Positions 14,301 to 21,069 of a DNA stretch of 33,591 nucleotides are shown piece after piece. Source of the stretch: CAZJUO01 sp964549245 (lineage in GTDB: Bacteria; Patescibacteriota; Patescibacteriia; UBA10025; JAHIVO01). The translations under genes were made by a program, and so were the position numbers. The DNA lies in assembly GCA_964549245.1 (NCBI GenBank), contig CAZJUO010000003.1, positions 1 through 33,591 of the forward strand. Direction: 5' to 3'. The notes below the pieces were generated by a model. The model was not told the DNA's origin. It searched no databases and saw nothing but the letters and a program-made list of their open reading frames with translations. How positions within the stretch are numbered: position 1 is the stretch's first letter; every line of letters begins with the position of its first letter.

Positions 14301-16611
14301 GCAACATAGGCACCTCAACATTAGTTGCAGTATTTGCGGTTACCGAAAAAGATACTGCTCCAGCTGAAGAATACTCCGCGCCCATTCCGGGGGGCGTAGC
14401 GACGCTCATGCTGCACGGTGAAGCAGCAGTACACATGCTGGATGGTACTTTAAAAGTGCCGGTGCCATTATCTACTGGTGCGCCTACCCCTGGTCCCATC
14501 ATCATATCACCGCCATAACCGCCCGCCTGATCAACAAAGGCATATCCAAAAACCCCTACTTGATCTCCATTTTCATCGACCGTGGTAACATTGACCGTGG
14601 AATCCGCCCTAACCATCTCAAAATCAATACCAGTCGCATTGCTGTTGGAATTAGGCAAGGCGGCTGATATTGGCGCTCCTAAATATAGGTACTGTTCTCC
14701 TGAACCGCCGTATCCGCCCATATCGGTCATCGGTGAACACTGGTAGGTAGCACCGCCAAACGCCCCAAAACTAAAATCTCCATTACTGTCCGTCTGATCC
14801 GATGCCCACTTTCCCCAATCTCCAGCCACAAAACAATCAATATATTGGTTAGCTAAACCGTTACCGTTTGAATCGGTTACCGTTCCGGAAATACTGGCAT
14901 TTTTCGGTACTAAATACAGTGTCCCAAGATTCTTGTTGCTATTGGCAGCTACGGAGATCGTCTGCGGGCTCGGGCCTCCCCAGTTATCAGACCATAAATT
15001 CACCATTACCTGATAGGTACCGGCAGGTACACCCACAGAAAAAGAACCGTCCTCGCTATCGGTCTGTACTGAATTACCGAATCCATTCTGTGTAAATATC
15101 TCAACCATAGGGGTGCCCCCATCAGTAAATACCGTTCCGTCTGGTTTTAGAACTTTTCCTCTTATCGTCGAACTGATCGGGGTAACCGTAAAATTTTTGG
15201 ATTTTTGTTCAGCGATAGTATTAGCTTTAGTGAAGCTTATCGGCGTGGGCATATCAAAATTTACCCAATCAAATTCATGATCACTTAAACTCCAGTCTTT
15301 ATCAGCCATACACTGCCATGTGCCCTTGCCAATAAGTAATTCATAATAACCGCTGTTATTAGTCGTGGTAGATTGCCAATCACCTCCCATTGGCTTATTG
15401 CAATTTACTTGAGCGTCAGTAACCGGATTGCCATTAGGGTACCGTACATACCCCTTGAGCGTTTTCATGGGAGTTTCCAGGTAAATCGTACCCATATCAT
15501 AGGTACTACCGCTGGTGACGGTTACCGTAGTCGGATCTGGCGCTACATAACTCCCGTCTACGTTATAGGTATCGAACATTACCGTATACGTGCCGGAACT
15601 GACAGCTGGCATATAAAACACGCCGTCCTCACCAGTTTCTTCGTTTGGCGTTGGATTGTTCATAAATTCCGCTCGTACACCCTGAACGGGCAAGCCGGTC
15701 GCCTGGCTTTTTATTACCCCAGTTACTGAAGGCTTACGAAAACGAATAACACCAAGATCATTCGTTGATCCGCTTGATACTGCTACATTATTCAATTTCG
15801 CTGGAGGTGAATACTGGTACCCGACTCCCCAGGGTTTTTGGAAATCCATTTGGTAGTCACTGCCCGTTGGCGCGTCAAAAAAGTAAAAATACCCCAGTCC
15901 GTCGGAATATCCATAATCCCAATGATTATCATTCCAGATGTTAATTGAAGCTTCAGGCACTCCTACGGTCGCCTGTGCTGTTCCTACCGGTCCCAATAGA
16001 CGTCCTTTTATTGAAGGGGTGCCTAAAGGCAAATACGCCCTGTATGAAGGGCAGTAATCAGTCGTAGCACCGCTCCCAGCATCCACACAGTTTTCATAGG
16101 CCGTGCCTCCATTATCAGGACTAAATGTTACCAGACCGATCCATTGAAGATCGTATATGGTCGAATTAATCATTCCGGTAAAGGTCATGGAAATAGCCGA
16201 ACCCCCGGCTAGGTTTGTATCCAGATGTATTTCATAATAGCCCGAGTAAGTGTAATAACCAAATGTATTCGAGTAATCTGAAAAGGGGCTGCCATTCACA
16301 GTCATATTGGTAAGCGTGGGATTGCTGGTATTATATTCGAACCGGTCAAAACCAACTCTGACAATATCACCATTTCCACTGCCGCTTAGGTTATTCTCGG
16401 TCGTGAAATTAACCGTTATGGTTGTGGCCTCCCCGGCAGTGCTGCTCGTTGAACTTACACTAACGTTAGTAAACGTACCCGGATCAGTTAGTGCCTGTGC
16501 TTGCTTCACGCTGACTGGGCTGTACTGTGGCGGCACTAAAGGAAATAAATAGGCCACCATAGCCACTAAGCCAATATAGGATAATAGCTTTTGTAAGGTC
16601 TTTTTTTTCAT
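11386..16611 (-). CDS. Giant secreted modular protein with regulatory-like, Ig-like and C-terminal FG-GAP-type repeats
   Basis: About 1741 residues from the ATG at 16611; the frame is open to a TTG at 16623, but ATG followed by MKKKTLQKLL gives the better signal peptide. After the signal come an N-terminal Ig-like domain, then at least seven carboxypeptidase-regulatory-like beta-sandwich modules (starts such as ISGTVTDSNGNG, LKGYVRYPNGNP, VTGVIKSQATGLP). A region with paired cysteines follows (about residues 1100-1220), then a bacterial Ig-like domain (ITLITPEDDTTVTV). The C-terminal 430 residues hold eight repeats of about 50 residues with GGPNVRVY, a WF-AY core and VDGD-type acidic loops, as in FG-GAP/VCBS beta-propellers. 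There is no C-terminal anchor or sorting signal. A surface adhesion or binding role is inference; the partner is unknown. Confidence 0.85.
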   Translation of the reverse strand: MKKKTLQKLLSYIGLVAMVAYLFPLVPPQYSPVSVKQAQALTDPGTFTNVSVSSTSSTAGEATTITVNFTTENNLSGSGNGDIVRVGFDRFEYNTSNPTLTNMTVNGSPFSDYSNTFGYYTYSGYYEIHLDTNLAGGSAISMTFTGMINSTIYDLQWIGLVTFSPDNGGTAYENCVDAGSGATTDYCPSYRAYLPLGTPSIKGRLLGPVGTAQATVGVPEASINIWNDNHWDYGYSDGLGYFYFFDAPTGSDYQMDFQKPWGVGYQYSPPAKLNNVAVSSGSTNDLGVIRFRKPSVTGVIKSQATGLPVQGVRAEFMNNPTPNEETGEDGVFYMPAVSSGTYTVMFDTYNVDGSYVAPDPTTVTVTSGSTYDMGTIYLETPMKTLKGYVRYPNGNPVTDAQVNCNKPMGGDWQSTTTNNSGYYELLIGKGTWQCMADKDWSLSDHEFDWVNFDMPTPISFTKANTIAEQKSKNFTVTPISSTIRGKVLKPDGTVFTDGGTPMVEIFTQNGFGNSVQTDSEDGSFSVGVPAGTYQVMVNLWSDNWGGPSPQTISVAANSNKNLGTLYLVPKNASISGTVTDSNGNGLANQYIDCFVAGDWGKWASDQTDSNGDFSFGAFGGATYQCSPMTDMGGYGGSGEQYLYLGAPISAALPNSNSNATGIDFEMVRADSTVNVTTVDENGDQVGVFGYAFVDQAGGYGGDMMMGPGVGAPVDNGTGTFKVPSSMCTAASPCSMSVATPPGMGAEYSSAGAVSFSVTANTATNVEVPMLPHNATISGQIQDTDGNAITNIGAYVFADNYKSMMFTETLVEADGSYSLSLAAGNYNMGAWLDPTLGYIAETGSASEVTAIANQTITKNITLRKIDSSINVTVLAPTGDPMPGVFVDASTSSGMHQAGDPGMMGPMMMGPGMMGQMTGSDGTVEVGVPGGTSGSPITYYVSASLPPGYSYINPSKQTLSIVSGDEKTLTMRFRESDATVSGGVTVDGNATGAYVTGWAEEGGRVEDFAFGGAYSLNVTQGDTWHITAKSKVGSDFYKSKEAVITPDAAMETLDLELQLVAANIPDPVTATFSANNPAVISLEDDSVTVNIPANAISNDSNDTIKVTVSPDYEVPDTDTDKVPTYGVEVTAYKNNSEVESQFNSNVTITQCWNEEQMENMGLDDEDLNSKYWDADVGAWKTPGSVATDQEQNCQTSSVNHLTTFSLTASELSAPNITLITPEDDTTVTVNSVVVAGTVSDPTATVTIAADRTSIGTVDVDSSTGAFSETVTDLTVGSNTITIDAENGVGSAETVTRTVTYSSSSEDELWVASGVELNIVTTPKDGGPQVRVFDNEGNLLESFFAYNEALRGEFDAITADLTGDGYREIITYPASGFPSHIRVFDHRGSFIDHFYAYQTEYMGGVEIKAADVDGDGRADLIVKPQDDGGANIRVYTYNTSTQTFDLLDWVMAYQAGYRGMVNMVVTDIDGDAKAEIITAPAENGGPNVRVYSYNAATEQLELIDWFMAYQESFYGGVEVAVANVYGDDNKEIIVAPSSGGGPNVRVYEYDATSQTFSLLDWFWAYQLTYRDGLTIKAADMNNSGLSDIITAPKNGSTNVRIFSYDTASSQFTLLDWFWAYAEDFRGGTTVSVANVDGDEYTEIVTIPQENGGPNVRLYEYNTATGEMALLDWTMAYQETFRGEIMAKVADLDGNGDSEIITSPLTQGGPNVRIFDYADNNFAVTNGFMAYDESFRGGVEVTTGR
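11395..12680 (-). repeat. Eight FG-GAP-like protein repeats, partly conserved at DNA level
   Basis: Within the giant gene, units of about 150 bp recur, each encoding an acidic DGD-type loop, a GGPxVRVY strand and an (F/W)xAY core. Segments such as CCCGGACATTCGGTCCGCC recur almost unchanged (near 11986 and 12156), indicating recent duplication or gene conversion among blades. Confidence 0.8.
13862..13935 (-). other. Met/Gly/Pro-rich loop in the giant secreted protein
   Basis: The encoded stretch (around residues 900-915) reads MMGPMMMGPGMMG, flanked by GDPG and GQMTG. A second, shorter one (GGDMMMGPGVG) is encoded near 14500. Both lie in loops of regulatory-like modules. Confidence 0.75.
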
Positions 16612-16640
16612 GGTTGTATCCAAAATAATTAATTATATAA

Positions 16641-16667
16641 CAAAAACTACCTTAATAATTAAGGCAG
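16641..16667 (-). terminator. Terminator-like hairpin in the leader of the giant gene
   Basis: In the minus-strand transcript CUGCCUUAA pairs with UUAAGGUAG around UUA (16647-16667), followed by GTTTTTG. It lies downstream of a strong promoter (16788-16816) and 30 nt upstream of the ATG at 16611. It could attenuate this gene or stop read-through from recA. Confidence 0.5.
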
Positions 16668-16787
16668 TTGTATTAATGCCCCCTTCTCTATAATAAAATT
16701 GCTCGCCCTCACCCAATAATTCATTTCAATAGGTTGGCTGAAAGTTAGAACCTAGTAATAAATTTAGTTTAGCAACTTTCTATACTA

Positions 16788-16816
16788 ATTATAGCTCTTT
16801 TTTGAAAAATAGTCAA
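16788..16816 (-). promoter_or_regulatory. Strong promoter for the giant secreted protein gene
   Basis: Minus strand: TTGACT (16811-16816), 17-bp spacer, perfect TATAAT (16788-16793). The predicted start near 16781 gives a leader of about 170 nt that begins with a GAAAGTT...AACTTTC stem. This covers most of the 290-bp gap between recA and the giant gene; I see no gene in that gap. Confidence 0.75.
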
Positions 16817-16902
16817 CCTACGATACAACAACATACAACATTCCCCCGCATCCACATAGGAACGCTTAATAATAAGCTGGGAATTGTCAGTACTGTGTCT
16901 GT

Positions 16903-17934
16903 TTACTCCTTCTCCTTCTCCTTCTGCTCGCTCGCGGTAAATACTTTTTTTCGAATTTCATCAATAAATTTTGGGTTTTGGCGTAAAAATAACCGGGCAT
17001 TCTCGCGTCCGACTCCCAGTTTGGTCTCGCCATATGCAAACGTATTCCCGCTCTTCTGTATAATATTATGCTCCACTCCCGTATCAATAAGATCACCGGC
17101 AACAGATATTCCTTCATTGTACATAATATCAAATTCACAACGCCGGAAAGGAGGAGCGACTTTATTCTTGACAATTTTACATTTGACCCGATTGCCGATT
17201 ACTTCATCTCCTTTTTTGATTTGTGCGGCCCGGCGTACTTCAATCCTGACCGAGGAATAAAATTTCAAAGCCATACCACCAGTAGTTGTTTCCGGATTTC
17301 CGAAAAACACGCCAATTTTCATTCTCGTCTGATTAATAAAAACAACGACTGTTTTTGTTTTGCTGATGATGCTGGCTAGTTTGCGCAGTGCTTGGCTCAT
17401 TAACCTGGCTTGCAGGCCCATATGCGCATCGCCCATCTCGCCTTCAATTTCGGCCTTGGGCGTCAAAGCGGCCACTGAATCAATTACCACCACATCGACC
17501 CCATTTGACCTAACCAGGGTTTCTGCAATCTCTAAAGCTTGCTCGCCCGTATCGGGCTGTGAAATCAGCAAATCATCAACATTGACTCCTATCTTTTTGG
17601 CGTACTCCGGATCCAACGCGTGTTCCGCATCAACAAAAGCGGCGGTCCCACCCCGCTTCTGCACTGAAGCCACAATATGTTGGGCCAGGGTGGTTTTTCC
17701 TGAGGCTTCAGGGCCATACACTTCGATAATTCGCCCACGCGGCACTCCTCCTACCCCCAAAGCTAAATCCAAGGAAAGACATCCGGTTGGCACAGCTTCA
17801 ACATTAGCTTTTTTAGCTTCGCCAAGTTTCATAATAGAACCATCGCCAAATCGTTCTTTGATTTGGGCAATAGCCTCTTGGGCGGCTTTTGAACGGCCGC
17901 TTTGTGAATCATTTGATTTTGGTTGTTTAGGCAT
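16903..17934 (-). CDS. recA: Recombinase RecA
   Basis: A 343-residue RecA, full length. Walker A is GPEASGKT (74-81), the Walker B strand is VDVVVIDSVAAL, loop L1 follows in EGEMGDAHMGLQARLMSQALRK, and L2 includes NQTRMKIGVFFGNPETTTGG. It forms the ATP-dependent filament on single-stranded DNA for homologous recombination and SOS-type responses. The C-terminus ends in a short charged tail (EQKEKEKE), shorter in acidity than that of E. coli. No SD is visible before the ATG at 17934. It lies 26 bp after the HTH membrane protein gene in the same direction, so ftsK, the HTH gene and recA probably form one transcript. I see no LexA-type operator. Confidence 0.98.
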   Translation of the reverse strand: MPKQPKSNDSQSGRSKAAQEAIAQIKERFGDGSIMKLGEAKKANVEAVPTGCLSLDLALGVGGVPRGRIIEVYGPEASGKTTLAQHIVASVQKRGGTAAFVDAEHALDPEYAKKIGVNVDDLLISQPDTGEQALEIAETLVRSNGVDVVVIDSVAALTPKAEIEGEMGDAHMGLQARLMSQALRKLASIISKTKTVVVFINQTRMKIGVFFGNPETTTGGMALKFYSSVRIEVRRAAQIKKGDEVIGNRVKCKIVKNKVAPPFRRCEFDIMYNEGISVAGDLIDTGVEHNIIQKSGNTFAYGETKLGVGRENARLFLRQNPKFIDEIRKKVFTASEQKEKEKE

Positions 17935-17960
17935 AATAAATAAGTTAATTATTAAAATTG

Positions 17961-18644
17961 CTATTTGTTTGGTGTTTCATACAGAATATGCCGCTCGATA
18001 ACCGTTGCCTTACTGCGTTTTTTCTTGGCGCTAATGGTTATGGTATTGATTCCCGATTTCAAATCAACTTCCTCCGAAAAAAAACCTTCTGGATCAAGGT
18101 ACACCAGCTCTCCATTTATAGTCACCGAAGCTTCGGGATTCGTCGTACCCTTTACTTCAATAACATCCTGCTGGATAGTAATATAGTCTGGAGGGTTTGC
18201 TATGGCCAAATCAGGTGGTGCAAAGATATTGCTCATCTCAAATAGGATATAAATCAGGCATACAAGTGCTACCATGCCGATGCCAATATTCCGCAATAAC
18301 CGCGGTGTAATAATTGCGCGAGGCATTTTTTGCCGGTCCGCGGAAAAGCTTGGCTGGTATTTTTTCCGTAATACCCGCCGTTCCTGGTCTCGATAAATAT
18401 TGAGCACAAATTCCTCACTTACTTTCAAATACCGAGCGTACCTTTTTAAAAAACTTTCAACATACACAGGGCCCGGCAGTAAAGTATACTCACTTTCTTC
18501 CAAGGCCCGCAGATATTTTTTCTGAATGCCCGTATCAGTCTCTGCTTGCTGTAAAGATATATTCGCTTCCTCGCGAACCCTGCGTAACCGCTCTCCTAGC
18601 GTTTTGGCATGCCGAATATTTCGTTTACTAAAATCAGTAACCAT
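17961..18644 (-). CDS. RodZ-like helix-turn-helix membrane protein with Ig-like extracytoplasmic domain
   Basis: A 227-residue protein. Residues 14-85 are an HTH of the RodZ/HTH_25 type (TLGERLRRVREEANISLQQAETDTGI, then KKYLRALEESEY and YVESFLKRYARYL). A basic linker and one transmembrane helix (about 115-137) follow, and the outside part (about 150-220) resembles a glucodextranase-B/Big_9 Ig-like fold (VIEVKGTTNPEASVTINGE). RodZ links MreB to the cell wall; this one has the same plan but a different outer domain. Its ATG is 3 bp after the ftsK stop, so it is translated in tandem with ftsK. A role in shape or division is inferred; direct DNA regulation is the alternative. Confidence 0.8.
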   Translation of the reverse strand: MVTDFSKRNIRHAKTLGERLRRVREEANISLQQAETDTGIQKKYLRALEESEYTLLPGPVYVESFLKRYARYLKVSEEFVLNIYRDQERRVLRKKYQPSFSADRQKMPRAIITPRLLRNIGIGMVALVCLIYILFEMSNIFAPPDLAIANPPDYITIQQDVIEVKGTTNPEASVTINGELVYLDPEGFFSEEVDLKSGINTITISAKKKRSKATVIERHILYETPNK

Positions 18645-18647
18645 ACA

Positions 18648-20948
18648 TTAATAATATTCCCGATCTTCCTCGTCTTCTTCTGTAATCTCTTCATTGCCTT
18701 CGTTGGTCCCGTCAGCAGCATCCATCCCTTGGTTTGGCGCCTGGCTGCGATCGACTAAAATCTCCCTGGGTTTTGCCCCGTCACCTGGACCGATAATTCC
18801 CTGCTCTTCTAAAATGTCCAGCAGCCTGGCTGCACGAGCGTATCCAATTCGCAATCGTCGCTGCAAAAATGAGGCTGAAGCTTTGCCAGCCTTAATCACT
18901 AACTCCTTGGCCTGCCCCAGCAACTCGTCATCAGCCAAGTCTTCGAAGTCCCTCTCCAGGGTTTTATCGATAACTTTAGCGGTTACCGCCTCCTGATATT
19001 CTGGGTTGGCTTGGTTTTTTAAGTGGCCCACCACGCGCGTGATTTCCTGGTCGGTAACATAGGCTCCTTGCAGCCGTTTTGGCTTTGAAACCTGCGGAGA
19101 TATATAGAGTAAATCCCCCCGGCCCAGCAGTTTTTCAGCGCCTGAGGAATCAAGAATAGTGCGAGAATCAACCGTTGAGGCTACGGAAAAGGCAATACGG
19201 GTGGTAATATTGGCTTTTATTAAGCCGGTGATAATATCAACCGAAGGCCGTTGCGTAGCCAAGACTAGGTGAATGCCGACCGCCCGTGCCATCTGGGCCA
19301 ACCTGATAATTGCCGCCTCAACTTCATTAGCCGCTACCGACATCAAATCAGCCAATTCATCAATAGCCAAAACCAAAAAGGGCATGGTATTGCCATTATC
19401 ACGATTGTACGTATGGATATCACGATGCCCACTTTTGGACAACAGTTCATAACGGCGGTCCATTTCCGAGACTACCCAACGGAGCGCGTTTATTGTTTTA
19501 TCAATTTCATTCACAACCGGCGTCAATAAATGAGGTATATCATTATATACTGACAATTCCACGCGCTTTGGATCAACCAAAATAAGCTTCAATTGTTCAG
19601 GGGTATTTTGGTACAATAAACTGATTAATATACTGTTCAAGCACACTGATTTTCCAGAACCGGTGGCCCCAGCGACTAGTAAGTGCGGCATGGGATCCAA
19701 ATCGGCCAGCCAGGTAGCGCCGGCTACGTCTTTGCCCAAAGCTACCGTTAGTGGTGATTTTCTTTTTTTGAATTCAGAACTTGTTAGTAACTCTTTAAGT
19801 TTTACCACGGCTACCGCTTGGTTGGGCACCTCGATACCGACTAATGACTTGCCGGGAATTGGCGCTTCAATACGGATAGGATGCGCCGCTAAGGCCAGCG
19901 CTAAATCGTTGCCCAAGGTAGTTATTTGGGACAACTTTACGCCTTCGGCTGGTTTGAGGGTGTATTGCGTAACCGTCGGTCCGACTTTAGTCTCTCCCAT
20001 CTCTACTTCGATTCCAAAATTCTCCAGCGTCTTTTGGATTCGCTTTTTACCGTCTTCAATATCTCCGCTCGTAGGCTTTTTATTGCTTGATTCTAACAAA
20101 TCGATTGGCAAATCAACTTTAGCTGATTTCTTTTTTTTCAAGACCGGAAGAGTTTGCTGTTGGCCCGATCGGTAATCAGGCTTTTGGGCGGTAGCGTCAC
20201 CCTCTTGGTCTAAATTATTTGCAGTAGCTTCTTGAGATACTTCTTTGACATCAAATGACGAAGATGGTTCTTCATCATCTTCCGTTGTTTCGGTTTCCGT
20301 GTCTTGGCTCATGTTTACTTTCAGTTTATAGAAAAACTCACGAAAACGCTCGGCGATTTTTCTGAATATACTGACCCCTCCTGATAAACGCTTGAGGGGG
20401 ATGTCAAATAAAATAAGTAATGAGACAATAGCTATAGCTACAATAACCACCCCACTAGCCCACGGGCCCATCAATTTTTGCAGGGGATAGTAAAGCAATA
20501 GCCCCACATAGCCGCCTCCTCTGCCTTGCTGAATATCAGCAGTAGCCCGTTCAAACGGAACGGCCGCCAAATGCAAAAAGGCTACCACACTCACTATCAG
20601 CAAAATAAAACCAACGTAGGTGGAAAGTCTCAATTCGTATTTTTGGGGCCGGGACAGAAAATACCCGAAAACCAACAAGAGTACGGGAAACAAATATTTT
20701 CCCCAACCAAACAGATATTCCAATCCTGTGTCAACCGCCTTGCCCATGGAGCCAGCCCCGCCAAATAAACTAAAAATCGACAAAATTGCTACCACAAATA
20801 CGACCACGACAACTATCCCGTTTTTTGTCTCTGACTTTAGCTGCCATCCATCCTTCTCGGTCTTTTCGTCTTCAGGGCTGTGCCTGGCCTCTTTCTTGGC
20901 CTCTTTTTTATACTTTTTCAAGTATTGTTTTTTTGCTTTTTGCGGCAT
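18648..20948 (-). CDS. ftsK: DNA translocase FtsK/SpoIIIE
   Basis: A 766-residue protein. A very basic N-terminus is followed by about four to five transmembrane helices (44-62, 84-99, 111-130, 147-181), an acidic linker, the motor domain with Walker A GATGSGKS (about 428-435), a Walker B strand LVLAIDELADLM, and a C-terminal winged-helix gamma domain (ASASFLQRRLRIGYARAARLLDILEEQGIIG) that would read chromosome polarity sequences. It ends in an acidic tail (NEEITEEDEEDREYY). FtsK pumps DNA through the closing septum and assists dimer resolution. The linker is short compared with E. coli FtsK. It is the first gene of the unit with the RodZ-like gene and recA. Confidence 0.96.
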   Translation of the reverse strand: MPQKAKKQYLKKYKKEAKKEARHSPEDEKTEKDGWQLKSETKNGIVVVVVFVVAILSIFSLFGGAGSMGKAVDTGLEYLFGWGKYLFPVLLLVFGYFLSRPQKYELRLSTYVGFILLIVSVVAFLHLAAVPFERATADIQQGRGGGYVGLLLYYPLQKLMGPWASGVVIVAIAIVSLLILFDIPLKRLSGGVSIFRKIAERFREFFYKLKVNMSQDTETETTEDDEEPSSSFDVKEVSQEATANNLDQEGDATAQKPDYRSGQQQTLPVLKKKKSAKVDLPIDLLESSNKKPTSGDIEDGKKRIQKTLENFGIEVEMGETKVGPTVTQYTLKPAEGVKLSQITTLGNDLALALAAHPIRIEAPIPGKSLVGIEVPNQAVAVVKLKELLTSSEFKKRKSPLTVALGKDVAGATWLADLDPMPHLLVAGATGSGKSVCLNSILISLLYQNTPEQLKLILVDPKRVELSVYNDIPHLLTPVVNEIDKTINALRWVVSEMDRRYELLSKSGHRDIHTYNRDNGNTMPFLVLAIDELADLMSVAANEVEAAIIRLAQMARAVGIHLVLATQRPSVDIITGLIKANITTRIAFSVASTVDSRTILDSSGAEKLLGRGDLLYISPQVSKPKRLQGAYVTDQEITRVVGHLKNQANPEYQEAVTAKVIDKTLERDFEDLADDELLGQAKELVIKAGKASASFLQRRLRIGYARAARLLDILEEQGIIGPGDGAKPREILVDRSQAPNQGMDAADGTNEGNEEITEEDEEDREYY

Positions 20949-20979
20949 GAAATACTTAGAAAAATTATAGAGTGCCTAT

Positions 20980-21008
20980 ATTTTATCATTTCCTCGCCAA
21001 AACCTCAA
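20980..21008 (-). promoter_or_regulatory. Candidate promoter for the ftsK-rodZ-like-recA unit
   Basis: Minus strand: TTGAGG (21003-21008), 17 bp, TAAAAT (20980-20985). A further TATAAT lies nearer the gene (about 20964-20969) without a matching -35. Either could drive ftsK. I see no convincing rpoC terminator in the 120-bp gap, so read-through from rpoBC is possible. Confidence 0.45.
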
Positions 21009-21069
21009 TCTAAAAAAGCACCCGTTTAAAAAATATTAGGGAAGGTTTATAGTATATAAATAGCCTATA

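Noticed and set aside
16802..17260. 152-residue open frame on the plus strand
   Set aside because: It overlaps the recA 3' end and the promoter region of the giant gene, and has no SD or recognisable motif.
17360..18001. 213-residue open frame on the plus strand
   Set aside because: It is antisense to the 5' part of recA; the Ser/Ala/Pro-rich composition reflects the reverse complement of recA codons.
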